NCBI RefSeq assembly: GCF_024398015.1
Contig: NZ_CP073747.1
Coordinates: 1,126,501-1,190,500, forward strand
Origin: Kordiimonas sp. SCSIO 12610
Lineage (GTDB): Bacteria; Pseudomonadota; Alphaproteobacteria; Sphingomonadales; Kordiimonadaceae
DNA: 64,000 nucleotides
Reading direction: 5' to 3'
Shown here: positions 8,564 through 17,886 of the stretch, piece by piece
Numbering within the stretch: position 1 is the first letter of the stretch
Layout: every line of letters starts with the position of its first letter
The notes under the pieces: generated by a model
Databases searched by the model: none
What the model was told of the DNA's origin: nothing
The model's input: only the letters and a program-made list of their open reading frames with translations
Program-made: the position numbers and the translations under genes

Positions 8564-10036
8564 ATGATGGGCACTCTCACAAAGGGCAGGTTTAATCATA
8601 TGGGCAAGACTGCGGTGATCGCAGGCATGATGCTTGGTGTATCTATGGCTGGAACACTAAGTGCAGTAGCGCAAAAGCAATTTGCACCGAACCAGCAACA
8701 GTTTGTAAGCGTGAATGAACGAGCGGTTTATTTAACCAATGTGCGTCTTGTGGACGGCACTGGAAGCCCTGCGAAGGAAAACCAGACCCTTTTGATCGAG
8801 GGCGGCAAAATCAAAGCGCTTGGCAGTGATATCAAGATACCAAGCGGGGCCAAAACCGTTGACCTGTCGGGCAAAACAGTATTGCCGGGTATGGTCGGAT
8901 TACACGAGCATATTTTTTATAACGCAAGCGAACCTGATCAGTTTATCCAAAGCAGTCAGCCGATTATTTTCCCGCGCCTTTATTTGGCGGCGGGGGTTAC
9001 AACAGCGCGGACTGCTGGCAGTTTTGAGCCCTACACCGATGTTAAGATCAAACAATATATCCAAAATGGTCGCTTGATTGGGCCAAACTTTGATACAACA
9101 GCCCCGTTCCTCGAGGGGGCACCCGCCCAGTTCCTGCAAGCGCCAGAAACCGAAACCGCGGAGGAAGCCCGCACCTTCGTCAATTATTGGGCCGATCAGG
9201 GTATGACATCTTATAAGGCCTATATGAATATTAAGGCCGATACCCTGAAGGCATCGATCGATGCGGCGCACGCACGCGGCCTTAAGGTTGCGGGGCATTT
9301 ATGTTCGATCACGTACCGTGATGCATCCAACATGGGGATTGATAATCTGGAGCACGGGTTTCTGCTCGCCACCGATTTCGTCAAAAACAAGAAAAAGGAC
9401 GAATGCCCCGGCTTTCCACTGGCACGTTTTATGGAACTGGAACTTGAAAGCCCGGAAGTACAGGATTTGATGGATACGCTCATTAAAAACAAAACGGCGA
9501 TCACTTCCACGCTTGCGGTTCTGGCGCGGATTTCAGCAACCGTAAATCCACCGAACCCTGATGCGGTGGAGGCACTGGGTCACGGTGCTAAGGCCCACTA
9601 TCTGGGTAATCACGCGAATGGGTACGCTCGTGCGCTTGATAACGATATCTGGGAACGGGCTGTGCGTAAGGAAATGGCTTGGGAAAAGGCGTTTGCTGAC
9701 AAGGGTGGTTTGGTTGTTGCGGGTTCTGACACGACAGGCATTGGCGGCACGGTTGCGGGATTTGCGAACCATGAACAGCTTATTTTGCTGGTGGAAGCAG
9801 GGTTCAGCCCGCTCGAAGCGATTAAGGTCGCAACACTCAATGGCGCGATCTCGCTTGACCGCGCGGATACTATTGGCTCTGTAGAGGTGGGCAAAAATGC
9901 TGACCTGATCGTTATTGATGGTCGCCCGGATGAAAATATCAGCGATATCAAAAAGGTCGAAACAGTGTTCAAAGACGGTATCGGCTATAATAGCAAAGCC
10001 ATGATTGCATCTGCGAAAGGCCGCGTTGAGAATTAG
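8564..10036 (+). CDS. Secreted amidohydrolase family protein
   Basis: 490 residues with a signal peptide (basic start, hydrophobic core, cleavage near AVAQ at ~37). The amidohydrolase fold begins with the beta-sandwich segment (YLTNVRLVDGTGSPA...) and the metal motif HEH at residues 114 and 116. Later signatures are MTSYKAYM (candidate bridging Lys), VAGHLCS, NLEHGF and the metal Asp in VAGSDTTGIGG, ending with the family's VEVGKNADLIVIDGRP strand. This is the layout of imidazolonepropionase/prolidase-like periplasmic amidohydrolases; the substrate cannot be read. A strong AAGGG SD precedes ATG 8564, and a terminator follows the gene. Confidence 0.9.
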   Translation: MMGTLTKGRFNHMGKTAVIAGMMLGVSMAGTLSAVAQKQFAPNQQQFVSVNERAVYLTNVRLVDGTGSPAKENQTLLIEGGKIKALGSDIKIPSGAKTVDLSGKTVLPGMVGLHEHIFYNASEPDQFIQSSQPIIFPRLYLAAGVTTARTAGSFEPYTDVKIKQYIQNGRLIGPNFDTTAPFLEGAPAQFLQAPETETAEEARTFVNYWADQGMTSYKAYMNIKADTLKASIDAAHARGLKVAGHLCSITYRDASNMGIDNLEHGFLLATDFVKNKKKDECPGFPLARFMELELESPEVQDLMDTLIKNKTAITSTLAVLARISATVNPPNPDAVEALGHGAKAHYLGNHANGYARALDNDIWERAVRKEMAWEKAFADKGGLVVAGSDTTGIGGTVAGFANHEQLILLVEAGFSPLEAIKVATLNGAISLDRADTIGSVEVGKNADLIVIDGRPDENISDIKKVETVFKDGIGYNSKAMIASAKGRVEN

Positions 10037-10058
10037 AAAGATATTTGTCTACTCAATG

Positions 10059-10093
10059 AAAAGTCCCTTGAATATTGTTTTCAAGGGACTTTT
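10059..10093. terminator. Bidirectional rho-independent terminator
   Basis: The stem AAAAGTCCCTTGAA (10059-10072) pairs exactly with TTCAAGGGACTTTT (10080-10093) around a 7-nt loop, with A- and T-runs on either side. It lies between the amidohydrolase gene (plus) and the convergent haem protein gene (minus), so it can serve both. Confidence 0.88.
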
Positions 10094-10124
10094 ATTATAG
10101 CAGTTTGTTGGTGTTCGGGTTGAA

Positions 10125-10346
10125 TTATTTCCAATAATTATTGGCTGCTGCAACGGTTTGGAAATTGGTTGCAACGACAGCAGATGATGCGATCAGGGCA
10201 TCCGCATCCTGTTCGTATACACTGCGTAATTTGCCTCTGATTTCATCATTAGGTTGGGTTTTCTTCACCCCCATACGGGAGAGCTTCAGCGCGAGTTCAA
10301 AACCCTCTTCGGGGCTTTCAGTGATAAGTGTAGGCAGCCAAGTCAT
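10125..10346 (-). CDS. Hexameric tyrosine-coordinated haem protein (HTHP)
   Basis: This 73-residue protein matches the HTHP family almost end to end as I recall it: MTWLPTLITESPEEGFELAL, KLSRMGVKKTQPNDEIR, LRSVYEQDADALIA, and the closing VATNFQTVAAANNYW. HTHP assembles as a hexamer with one haem per subunit, ligated by a tyrosine near position 45; Tyr44 in SVYEQD is the candidate ligand here. Known members have peroxidase/catalase-like activity in vitro. It sits ~180 bp downstream of a TonB receptor/PepSY operon on the same strand, so a link to iron or haem handling is plausible. Family assignment is strong, physiological role is inferred. Confidence 0.88.
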   Translation of the reverse strand: MTWLPTLITESPEEGFELALKLSRMGVKKTQPNDEIRGKLRSVYEQDADALIASSAVVATNFQTVAAANNYWK

Positions 10347-10492
10347 GATATTTCTTCCCTTTGATCCATATTAAAATAGTATATTAAATATATATTTTGA
10401 ATATATCTATATTATATCCACATGAACCTTCCATGAACTCTTCGAAACATAAAGGTTGGCTATCATACTGATTGTATTTTTGATGAGTTATG

Positions 10493-10516
10493 AGGAGTGT
10501 GGTTTCCCGCACTCCT
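10493..10516 (-). terminator. Possible terminator of the PepSY operon
   Basis: AGGAGTG (near 10493) pairs with CACTCCT across a GC-containing inner stem just downstream of the PepSY gene stop. There is no strong U-run on the minus strand, so termination is only possible, not certain. Confidence 0.4.
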
Positions 10517-10524
10517 GTTAAATT

Positions 10525-11976
10525 CTATCCCCTTATGCGCTCCCAAACCCATTCGAGAATAAGAGCAACCACGAGGCTGATGCCCATCATCGGCAGGAAT
10601 AGGGCAAAGAAGATAATCAGCCCAAAAAGCACAGGTTTTATCCGGTGATCGATGGGGCGCTCGGGTGCGGCTAGCTTGCCTTCTGGCCTGCGTTTCCACC
10701 AGATTACCGTGCCCGAGACGGCAAGCATAATCACCATCAATGCGGTCAAGACACCAAGCGCTTTGTTCGCCCAACCAAAAAGCGCGCCTTCATGGTAGGC
10801 TATACCATATGAAACCAGTTTTTTAACAGGGTGATAATCATCAAAACGGATACGCATGATCTCCGCGCCGGTCCATTTGTTATAGTGAACGGTCTGACGA
10901 TCATAGCGGTTTTGTACCATCGAACGCGCGGTCCAGACACCGTTTTCACCGCGTGGCATCCGAAGCTCCACAGGGGCCGCTAGCTCTTCCGCCTTCACAA
11001 TATCAAAAACGCGCTGAAGGCTGATCGGTGTTAAGGCATCTGTTGGCTTCTGAGAAATTAGCGTTACCTCGCCTTCATCGCGGCCTGTCGACCATAGTTT
11101 CAGGCCGTCATCAACGCCTTTCGTTGATTTGTCAGTGCTCTCTGCTTGCTTGTGATGCGCGTGTGGGTCAGCGGGGATTTGCCCTTGGTCTATCGCTTGC
11201 ACCTCCCCGGGTTTTGCTGACTGTAGGGTCACAAACCATTCCTGTCCGGGGCCGTTCCAGCCCATCATCGCCTGAAACTTGCCGAAACTATCACCCCAAA
11301 CACCTGTCCACGGCAAACCGGATAATAGAAGGGTTAAAATAAGCGTGCTTGCCCACAGGCCCACACTCATATGCACTTCCTTCCAGATTTGGCGCTTGCT
11401 GCCCCTAAAGCTCGGAAAGAGGGTGGCTGTTACGCTCTGGCCCTTGGGCCACCATAAATAAAGCCCGGTTATGATCAGCACGATCATCCATGATGCCGCC
11501 ATTTCAACGATTAGGGAGCCATTATCACCCGTTAGCAATTGCCCGTGAATATCGGTCATCAAACTCATGATGCGATCTCGGGGGGCGACGCTATCCAGAA
11601 CCTTGCCTGTTGCAACGTCCTGCCAGATCATCAGGCTTTCCCCGTTTTTAAGGCGTAGAACCATTTCAGTCGTTGGATCGCTTGTGTCGTGCTGTAGGGT
11701 GATTTTGCTAATGCTTGATCCGGGGTATAATGCCTTAACAGTTGCCATCAGCGTATCTGCGTCAAGCGGTGTGCCGCCTTGCGCGCGTTCGTTAATGCCT
11801 GCTTCAACCGTACCCTCGATCTCGGCCTTGAAAAGATAAACACTGCCCGTAAGCGCAAGGATGACCGCAAAGGGAATAACCAATAATCCAGCGAAAAAAT
11901 GCCAGCGCCAAACCCGTTGGTAGAGGGAGCGCGATTTGCGCTCCACCCCATGACTGTGTTGTTTATTTGGTGCCAT
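10525..11976 (-). CDS. PepSY-associated transmembrane protein (iron/metal uptake reductase-like)
   Basis: 483 residues. The N-terminus (RSLYQRVWRWHFFAGLLVIPF) is the typical first helix of PepSY_TM proteins, with the W-x-W-H-F motif. Three further hydrophobic segments follow: near residues 155-175 (MIVLIITGLYLWWPKGQ), about 205-225, and the C-terminus (ALMVIMLAVSGTVIWWKRRPEG, then FGLIIFFALFLPM). A periplasmic region with a His-rich DPHAHHKQ lies in the middle. Such proteins accompany TonB-dependent siderophore receptors and are thought to act as inner-membrane ferric reductases. Its ATG at 11976 shares one base with the receptor's TAA stop, so the two are translationally coupled. Confidence 0.9.
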   Translation of the reverse strand: MAPNKQHSHGVERKSRSLYQRVWRWHFFAGLLVIPFAVILALTGSVYLFKAEIEGTVEAGINERAQGGTPLDADTLMATVKALYPGSSISKITLQHDTSDPTTEMVLRLKNGESLMIWQDVATGKVLDSVAPRDRIMSLMTDIHGQLLTGDNGSLIVEMAASWMIVLIITGLYLWWPKGQSVTATLFPSFRGSKRQIWKEVHMSVGLWASTLILTLLLSGLPWTGVWGDSFGKFQAMMGWNGPGQEWFVTLQSAKPGEVQAIDQGQIPADPHAHHKQAESTDKSTKGVDDGLKLWSTGRDEGEVTLISQKPTDALTPISLQRVFDIVKAEELAAPVELRMPRGENGVWTARSMVQNRYDRQTVHYNKWTGAEIMRIRFDDYHPVKKLVSYGIAYHEGALFGWANKALGVLTALMVIMLAVSGTVIWWKRRPEGKLAAPERPIDHRIKPVLFGLIIFFALFLPMMGISLVVALILEWVWERIRG

Positions 11977-14051
11977 TATGGATTCCCTCCAAAGCCGATA
12001 CGCACACTGCCAAAGACCGAAAGGCCATTGCCGGGAGTAAAGATGTTCAGGTTGGTGGCTGTGCTTGCATTCGCAATTGTTGCGGACTCGGTCACAAAAC
12101 CCTGATCCTCAAGGTTGCGTGCGTCCAGATAGAGTGTAATCGTGTCATTAACGCGGTAGGATGCTTCAACGCCGAATACGGTAAAATCAGGCAGTTCAAG
12201 CGTATTGGCGAAATCAACAAATGTATCCGTCTGAAACTGAAGGTTGGGCGCAATTCTGAAATCCTGCCATTCGAATGCCAGTTCGATCCGGCCCGAATGG
12301 CGCGGCGCCCCCGCGAGGCGATTATTTCCAAACACAGGATCATTATCAAAGGTAAAATCCTGATAGGTATAGGATACGCGCGGCGCGATAATCAGATCTT
12401 CTGTCGCTTCAAAACGCGCGAGGACAGAGGCCTCAATCCCTTCATGGGTTGTCTCATCCGCCGCATTGAAAATCGGGGCAGGCAACAACGCGTCTTCGGT
12501 GAAGGCGATAAATTCGTTCTCAAGCTGTGCGTTATAATAGGCAATTTCGAATTGGAAGTTTTCAATGCTGCCACGGGTGCCGATTTCAAACGTTGTACCG
12601 TCTTGCGCCTCAAGGGGCACAAAAAGCGGTTGGCCGCCCTGCGTTAAATCAAGGAAGGTTGGTGGTTCATAGGATGCGGACAGGTTTGCAAATAGCTGAA
12701 CATTCGGCGTTACCTCATAAAGAATACCGATCTTTGGCGATGCCTGATCAAAATCAGCCTCAGGGTTACGCGCGGGATTAAGGTTATCCTCCAGATCACG
12801 GTCGGTTGTGATGTAGGTAAGGCCACCAACGATAGTAAATCCATCAAAAATTTCCCCGCGCAGTTCACCGTAAGCCTCAAACGTTTCCGCGTGCTGGGTT
12901 GTGTCGCCGATAACTGGGCCGCGGTCACCGCCAAAATTGAGGGAGATGACGCTGAAATTGTGCCCGTTTCGGTACCGCGCACCAAGGGTCCAGTTTATGG
13001 GGATGCCGTTCGCATCACGCTCGCCCTCATAGCGGACAAAGGCGGTATAGTCATCCACATCATTATCGATAAAAATCGGGATCGGGTGGATAAGCTCCCG
13101 CGCCGTGTAGGCGCCGCCAAACTCGATTGTATCCTCGGGCGTTACATCTACGGTCGTGGTTGTGAACAGGCGGACCGAATTGATGTCACGCGCAAAATCG
13201 TTCGCAACCGCCTGCGGGTTCGCGAGTTCAGGCGTGTTAAGGGCGCTATCAAGCGATACAGCCCCCGGAATATCCTGATTAACCACATTCAAAATACCGC
13301 CGAAACGGGTTTTGACACTGTCGCTCCATTCATAGCCAATATTAGTATAGGCACGGAAATTATTCTGGTCTGAGTGATTGCGGAAACCGTCCTGTCGTTG
13401 CCATGAAATCGCGCCCAGAATATCAAGTTTGCCGAAATCTTCTGCTGCATGGGCCGTCAGGCGGGTGGTGCCGAACGATCCGCCCTCTAAGGCAAGGGCA
13501 TATCTGCTTGAAACGCTTTCGGCATTAATGCCGGTAAGCTCGATCGAGCCACCAAGCGTGGTTGATCCGGTTCTGAACGCATTTGCCCCGCGATTGACCG
13601 TGATGTGGGATGTGAAACTGGGGTCGATTTCCTGAAAATCCCCGAACCCGTCGGCGGCGTTGATCGGCACGCCGTCAAACAACAGTTCAATTCCGCGCAG
13701 GTGGAAATTTTGCGCGAGGCCAGAGCCACGGATCGAAAGGCGGCTTTCTTCGCCGTAACGCGGTGCAGAGACAATCCCCGGTGTGAAGGCAAGCGTATCA
13801 CGGAAGGATACGGCGTAACGCCCTGCGAACTCTTCGCGCGCGACAATCGTTACATTGCCTGCTTGCGCACGGGCAAACTCCAGCGCGTTTTGAAGGGCGG
13901 CGGTGCGGTGCTCATCAGTTACCAAAATGGTTTCGATATCATCGCCCAAGGGGTCAGCAATCGCCTCGACATCGGCATCAATTGCAAACGCAGGGTTGGT
14001 GGCAATCATCGTTGCCATACTGCCAAAAAGGGCAGTTGCAAATTTAAACAT
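11976..14051 (-). CDS. TonB-dependent outer-membrane receptor (siderophore/metal type)
   Basis: 691 residues. A signal peptide ends near NPAFA; a TonB box-like ETILVTDE lies near residue 40. The plug domain follows (RDTLAFTPGIVSAPRYGEESRLSIRGSG, LLFDGVPINAADGFGDF, SHITVNRGANAFRTGSTTLGG), which is the FecA-like pattern of ferric-siderophore and related metal receptors. The beta-barrel ends with VFGSVRIGFG and a terminal hydrophobic stretch. It is the middle gene of a minus-strand set: DUF2946-like protein, receptor, PepSY protein. Substrate likely iron chelate or copper, unresolved. Confidence 0.93.
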   Translation of the reverse strand: MFKFATALFGSMATMIATNPAFAIDADVEAIADPLGDDIETILVTDEHRTAALQNALEFARAQAGNVTIVAREEFAGRYAVSFRDTLAFTPGIVSAPRYGEESRLSIRGSGLAQNFHLRGIELLFDGVPINAADGFGDFQEIDPSFTSHITVNRGANAFRTGSTTLGGSIELTGINAESVSSRYALALEGGSFGTTRLTAHAAEDFGKLDILGAISWQRQDGFRNHSDQNNFRAYTNIGYEWSDSVKTRFGGILNVVNQDIPGAVSLDSALNTPELANPQAVANDFARDINSVRLFTTTTVDVTPEDTIEFGGAYTARELIHPIPIFIDNDVDDYTAFVRYEGERDANGIPINWTLGARYRNGHNFSVISLNFGGDRGPVIGDTTQHAETFEAYGELRGEIFDGFTIVGGLTYITTDRDLEDNLNPARNPEADFDQASPKIGILYEVTPNVQLFANLSASYEPPTFLDLTQGGQPLFVPLEAQDGTTFEIGTRGSIENFQFEIAYYNAQLENEFIAFTEDALLPAPIFNAADETTHEGIEASVLARFEATEDLIIAPRVSYTYQDFTFDNDPVFGNNRLAGAPRHSGRIELAFEWQDFRIAPNLQFQTDTFVDFANTLELPDFTVFGVEASYRVNDTITLYLDARNLEDQGFVTESATIANASTATNLNIFTPGNGLSVFGSVRIGFGGNP

Positions 14052-14146
14052 ATGTATAAACCTGAACTCAAAAATTCATAAAATGGCGTGTGCATGCGCG
14101 GTAAAACGCAGTCTGCACACATTGAAAGTGATAATGAAAAGAAGGG

Positions 14147-14590
14147 TCAGGCGTGCGGCGGCGCGCGGGAGCCAAGGGGCGGTGTGTTCTCTAATGTGTA
14201 GGTATTCAGGCCGCGGTTTGCCCGTTCACGGCGCTTGATCGCAGGGCGCGTCAGCAGGGCAGAGTTTGCATCCAGATCAGGGGTGTTTAGGACCGAGAGA
14301 TGACAGGGCCCGCAGTGGTTCATGAGCTGCTCGCTATCATCAATTTCCCCTACCTCGATCATGAAGGCACGAATGGCGGCATCGGCCTCTGATGTGATGG
14401 CATACGGCGAGCACCAAAGCGCGTTATCACCCGCGATCGATGCCATAACGGCAGGGTTTGTGAAGATGGTCTGCGCGAACGCAATCATCAAGACAAACAG
14501 ACGCACAAGGCGCGCAATATGCGGCCCTGAGGTGGTAGCAAATCGTTGCTCATCCGCGCGTGTTTTCGATTGTCTTAATGCCTGAAGCAT
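14147..14590 (-). CDS. DUF2946-like small membrane protein
   Basis: 147 residues with one hydrophobic segment near residues 28-50 (IARLVRLFVLMIAFAQTIF) and a later HCGPCHLS motif near residue 92. A short Cys/His motif following an N-terminal membrane segment is the pattern of DUF2946 proteins, which often precede TonB-dependent copper or iron receptors. The gene starts 96 bp upstream of the receptor on the same strand and likely belongs to its operon. The C-terminal Arg-rich tail is not informative. Assignment rests on motif and context. Confidence 0.6.
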   Translation of the reverse strand: MLQALRQSKTRADEQRFATTSGPHIARLVRLFVLMIAFAQTIFTNPAVMASIAGDNALWCSPYAITSEADAAIRAFMIEVGEIDDSEQLMNHCGPCHLSVLNTPDLDANSALLTRPAIKRRERANRGLNTYTLENTPPLGSRAPPHA

Positions 14591-14707
14591 TCATATGACC
14601 CCTGTCGTTCACGGCAGCAATAGGGGGAAACACTATTGAATGCAACAGCATAATTGCCGCAACCCCCACATAGTTGCGAGCAGGCCATGGCCTACATTAC
14701 AATTAGG

Positions 14708-15703
14708 TCATCGAGCTAAGAATTCACCACGATGAGTTTGGACAACAAAGCGAAGTTGTTTTTCCCACCCGCTTTTATGAGGAATGCGATTAAACCCTAC
14801 TCCATCAGAAGCCATTAACTCCAAACGAGATTTCTGGCTTAAAGCTTGCCAGTTCTCAAACATAACATAAACAGCATTTCCGTATCTGAGGTTCTCAAAT
14901 ACGACAAGGTCATCTTCAAATTGAGCGCCAAAATATCTCTGAAATCCACTCTTTCCGCGGAGTATATTTCTTGGTTCAAGGGACATAAGTACTTCATAAC
15001 GTTCTTCGATCGTTCTAACTTCATCTTCTGCGAATGCACTTCCAGCAGTAAGGCGTCGAATGTCTGCGTCGCGTTCACCGGGTGGAAAAATTTCCCAATC
15101 CAGATTAATATTCGCCAAATATTCTGCATCCGGTGCTTCTGACGGGTATATGTCTGAGGCGCCTATATTTTCTTGTAGCACATTTAGATTGTAAAAGAGG
15201 TTTTTATTAAAATCCTCAGCAGATCGGTCTAGAATTTCATTTATTTCAAATTTAACTACGTAAATAGATTGATCGTTTACTATACTTTCTTCAAGCACTT
15301 GCACGCTAATGTGAAGGTGTTTTGGAGGAATGAATTCAACTTGATATACTTCACGGTCCCAATAATGGGTATGAGTGCCATAGGTTGCAGCATCTCCAAA
15401 ATTTGGTGTCTCAAAGGCATAAGTTTTAGTCACTTTTGGTAAGTCTTTTAACGGTCTTGTTTTACCTTCAATATTAGTCTTTGACCAACGCCCCACGTCA
15501 GGTCTTGGCTCAATGTTTTCCGGGGTGTTAATTCCTCCTTCTTGATAGGTTACCCCGAGGTGTTCATAATAACCTTCCTGAATTTCGGCTGTGGTTATTC
15601 TTTTCACCGCAGCCACTTTTAAAGTGTTACCTTCTAGTTGTTGAACCTTTCGGTTGATACTAGTTGGTATCTTTTTAAGATTTCTTTTCCATTTATTTGG
15701 CAT
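14708..15703 (-). CDS. Hypothetical protein (AT-rich accessory gene)
   Basis: 331 residues, not recognised. The N-terminus is basic (MPNKWKRNLKKIPTSINRK) without a signal peptide or membrane segment. The middle is rich in acidic and aromatic residues, with THTHYWDREVYQVEF near residue 113, HLHISVQVLEE near 130 and ERYEVLMSLEPRNIL near 235. The gene is noticeably more AT-rich than the TonB operon beside it and stands alone between noncoding stretches, so it is probably an acquired gene. No catalytic motif can be supported. The ATG at 15703 has no strong SD. Confidence 0.6.
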   Translation of the reverse strand: MPNKWKRNLKKIPTSINRKVQQLEGNTLKVAAVKRITTAEIQEGYYEHLGVTYQEGGINTPENIEPRPDVGRWSKTNIEGKTRPLKDLPKVTKTYAFETPNFGDAATYGTHTHYWDREVYQVEFIPPKHLHISVQVLEESIVNDQSIYVVKFEINEILDRSAEDFNKNLFYNLNVLQENIGASDIYPSEAPDAEYLANINLDWEIFPPGERDADIRRLTAGSAFAEDEVRTIEERYEVLMSLEPRNILRGKSGFQRYFGAQFEDDLVVFENLRYGNAVYVMFENWQALSQKSRLELMASDGVGFNRIPHKSGWEKQLRFVVQTHRGEFLAR

Positions 15704-16019
15704 GAACTTGCATCCCCTATTGAGCAGTATTTGTCGAAATATAAATGGTGATTAGTTGAAATAATACAACCATAAAAAATCACCTAAAGTACTAGGCATA
15801 ATTGTCATGGGTTATGGGTGCTATTTTAGGAAATACTTTAGGCTAAGAAGCTACATTGCCTGCTAAATATCGAAAATGATCAAGAGTGCGCTTATGTTGC
15901 CATATCAAACTCTTATTTATTTCGAAGGTATTTGCCGAATTTGTACGAAAATTCATATGCTAAACAAAATTTCATCTCCTTAAAAACGGGCATTTATTTG
16001 TTCAGTTTTGACTTTATTG
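15704..16019. other. AT-rich intergenic stretch
   Basis: Between the orphan gene and the palindrome cluster I see no ORF, tRNA or terminator. It presumably holds the promoter of the orphan gene. Confidence 0.5.
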
Positions 16020-16190
16020 TGGATGCCCGATCAGGTCGGGCATGACGATGGGTAAGAAATTGAGCATGACGGATATATAATATGGATATAACGGTACCAA
16101 GAACCAACTGTCATACCGTGGCTTGACCGCGGTATCCTTGGGCTGTGGATGATAACGCTGGACTCCGGGATCAAGTCCCGGAGTGACAAT
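16020..16190. repeat. Cluster of three dispersed palindromic (REP-like) units
   Basis: Three hairpins share a 'C/T-GGG-ATCAAG-type' theme: TGCCCGA-TCAGG-TCGGGCA (16024-16042), ATACCGTGG-CTTGA-CCGCGGTAT (16113-16135, one G-U pair), and ACTCCGGGA-TCAAG-TCCCGGAGT (16162-16184). Each is flanked by 'catgacg', 'gtcat' or 'gtgaca', the usual context of dispersed alphaproteobacterial palindromes (tgtcat...cggg atCAAGtccggg...). They sit next to a degraded gene end, a common landing place for such elements. Confidence 0.7.
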
Positions 16191-16283
16191 TATATACATT
16201 TTATCCCAGTGAAACGTGGATATTGGTGTGGTGTATGATTTGGTATTGCACCCCTCACGCTCCGGAGTGACAGGTTCAAGAGC

Positions 16284-16394
16284 GTTTAAATCACTTTCCG
16301 CACACCAGCACATGCCTGTCGAACACGGCACCGATGACGAGCTTGTCACCGTAGGGGGCGCCGACGATCGCGGCGTTGATCAGCCCCTGATCTT
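16284..16394 (-). pseudogene. Relic of the 3' end of a paraoxonase gene (copy 1)
   Basis: Read on the minus strand this gives EDQGLINAAIVGAPYGDK, then LVIGAVFDRHVLVCGK and a stop. It matches the last ~33 codons of the intact paraoxonase gene (20133-21188), including the stop position and the terminal VC-x-K. Upstream similarity stops abruptly at ~16394, 20 bp before the esterase stop codon. It is therefore a fragment left from a duplicated gene. Confidence 0.85.
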
Positions 16395-16413
16395 CTGAAG
16401 AGAGACTGATAAG

Positions 16414-17556
16414 TTACTCGTTTGGAATGAGTGCTGAGAGCCTGTCCCTATTTGTCATGAATACTGTAAAATCCGGACTATCTGTATTCACGAGCGTCAT
16501 TGCTTTTTCAAAGTTCTTGATTGCTTCCTCAATCTGATTATCGCGTTCTAGGCCAACGGCCAGATTACCGAATGCGCGAGCGGAATAGGGATAGTTTTCT
16601 ATATTCTTCTCAAAGGCCTTAATCGCTAATTTAGGGTCTTTTACAACGGACAAATAATAGTGTCCAAGATTGTTATAAATGGCCTCAGCGGGAACAATAT
16701 TATAGCCATAGTGATCAGAGAGGTTGGCATGATAGGCCGATACTGAGGCAAGCCCTTCTGGATATTTAGCATTCGGAAGCTTCCATGTTTTATATAAGTC
16801 GCGGTAGGCGTTAAAAAAGCCTATAATAGGTGTTGTTGTGTGGGTCTCTCCTTGATGGGTTTCGACTTTATACGTTAGGTTTGGGGACCTGTTCTCTTCC
16901 AAAAGCGCTCTGTAAGCCTCGAATCCATTGACCATTATCTCAGTTTCAGAGCCGAGGTTCATATATAGATACCTCTTATTCGACGCTGCTTGCTTCAGTA
17001 GTCCTTTCGCATTTGTGATGATTTCCTGCTCATTCCACCAAAGGCTTGGGCTAAAAGCAAGGTGTGCCTGAAATAAATTTGGTCGCGTTTGGAAGCTATG
17101 AAGTACTAATAATCCCCCAAGCGAATGCCCGGCGAAAACTTTATAATCGGCAGTACGATAAGTGTTGTTAATATGAGGGATCAATTCCCCCTCAATAAAA
17201 TCTAAAAACAGTTCGCCTTTGCCTGAGGTGGGATTTGCATTTGATGACGGTGTTAGATCTTGCAGGCGGTTGCCACTCTGTATTCCGACAATAATCGTTT
17301 CTGGTACGTTGTTGTAAAGGCTTAGAAATTTCGAAGTTCCATAGACATGGTCTATTTGATCATGGCCGTCGAGTAAGTACAAAACCGGATATGTCGCATT
17401 AAGATTTTGCCGGTAGTTCTGTGGCAAAGCCACAACGATTTCTCGTTTGGATGATAATATCTGAGACTGGAAGGTACTGCGCTCAATATGATCCTGCGCG
17501 CAAACTGAAACGCTAAATATAGATAATAGAATGGCGCATGTAATACCTCGAAACAT
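16414..17556 (-). CDS. Secreted alpha/beta-hydrolase (esterase) with C-terminal TPR
   Basis: 380 residues. A signal peptide is visible (FRGITCAILLSIFSVSVCA, cleavage near 20). The hydrolase domain resembles the BesA/Fes-like esterase family (pfam 'putative esterase'): YPVLYLLDGHDQ near 57-67, the nucleophile elbow GHSLGG with Ser145, and a candidate His in GETHTTTP near 236. After the domain, residues ~290-345 form TPR-like helices (NNLGHYYL..., AFGNLAVGLERDNQIEEAI). AT-rich relative to its neighbours. A paraoxonase 3' relic lies directly downstream and another upstream, so this gene occupies a rearranged site. Substrate unknown, possibly a siderophore or other ester. Confidence 0.85.
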   Translation of the reverse strand: MFRGITCAILLSIFSVSVCAQDHIERSTFQSQILSSKREIVVALPQNYRQNLNATYPVLYLLDGHDQIDHVYGTSKFLSLYNNVPETIIVGIQSGNRLQDLTPSSNANPTSGKGELFLDFIEGELIPHINNTYRTADYKVFAGHSLGGLLVLHSFQTRPNLFQAHLAFSPSLWWNEQEIITNAKGLLKQAASNKRYLYMNLGSETEIMVNGFEAYRALLEENRSPNLTYKVETHQGETHTTTPIIGFFNAYRDLYKTWKLPNAKYPEGLASVSAYHANLSDHYGYNIVPAEAIYNNLGHYYLSVVKDPKLAIKAFEKNIENYPYSARAFGNLAVGLERDNQIEEAIKNFEKAMTLVNTDSPDFTVFMTNRDRLSALIPNE

Positions 17557-17886
17557 TTTCGGATCCTTTAATATGATATGTAATAATGTATCAATATGTG
17601 ATCATTTCCAACTTTGCAATCTATTTTCAGTAATTTGCGATTTATGATCGATCCGCCGTAAGGGGATCTGAACAAAACAGAGACTGATAGAAAGAGTTTT
17701 TATGGAGGTGTGTAGAATGAAAATGCTAGCAGTTTTGAATAAGGCAACGAATTAAAACAACGGTATATTTATACTGTGGTAATGCAGGAGGTATAAAACA
17801 ATGAATAATAGCACCAAAATGTTTCCCCCACCTGATGTGCCGTTTTCCCTGATTTGGAGCCAGGTGGATATTTTAAGTATGAAACC
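17557..17886. other. Intergenic region with two strong Shine-Dalgarno sequences
   Basis: This gap lies upstream of the esterase gene. On the plus strand it contains GGAGGTG before a 12-codon ORF at 17717 and AGGAGGT (17786-17792) before ATG 17801. The 17801 frame runs to 18007 but its second half is antisense to the paraoxonase relic, so I do not call it a gene. Otherwise nothing is seen. Confidence 0.4.

Noticed and set aside
11967-12647. 226-codon plus-strand ORF
   Set aside because: Antisense within the TonB receptor gene; no SD and no recognisable domain.
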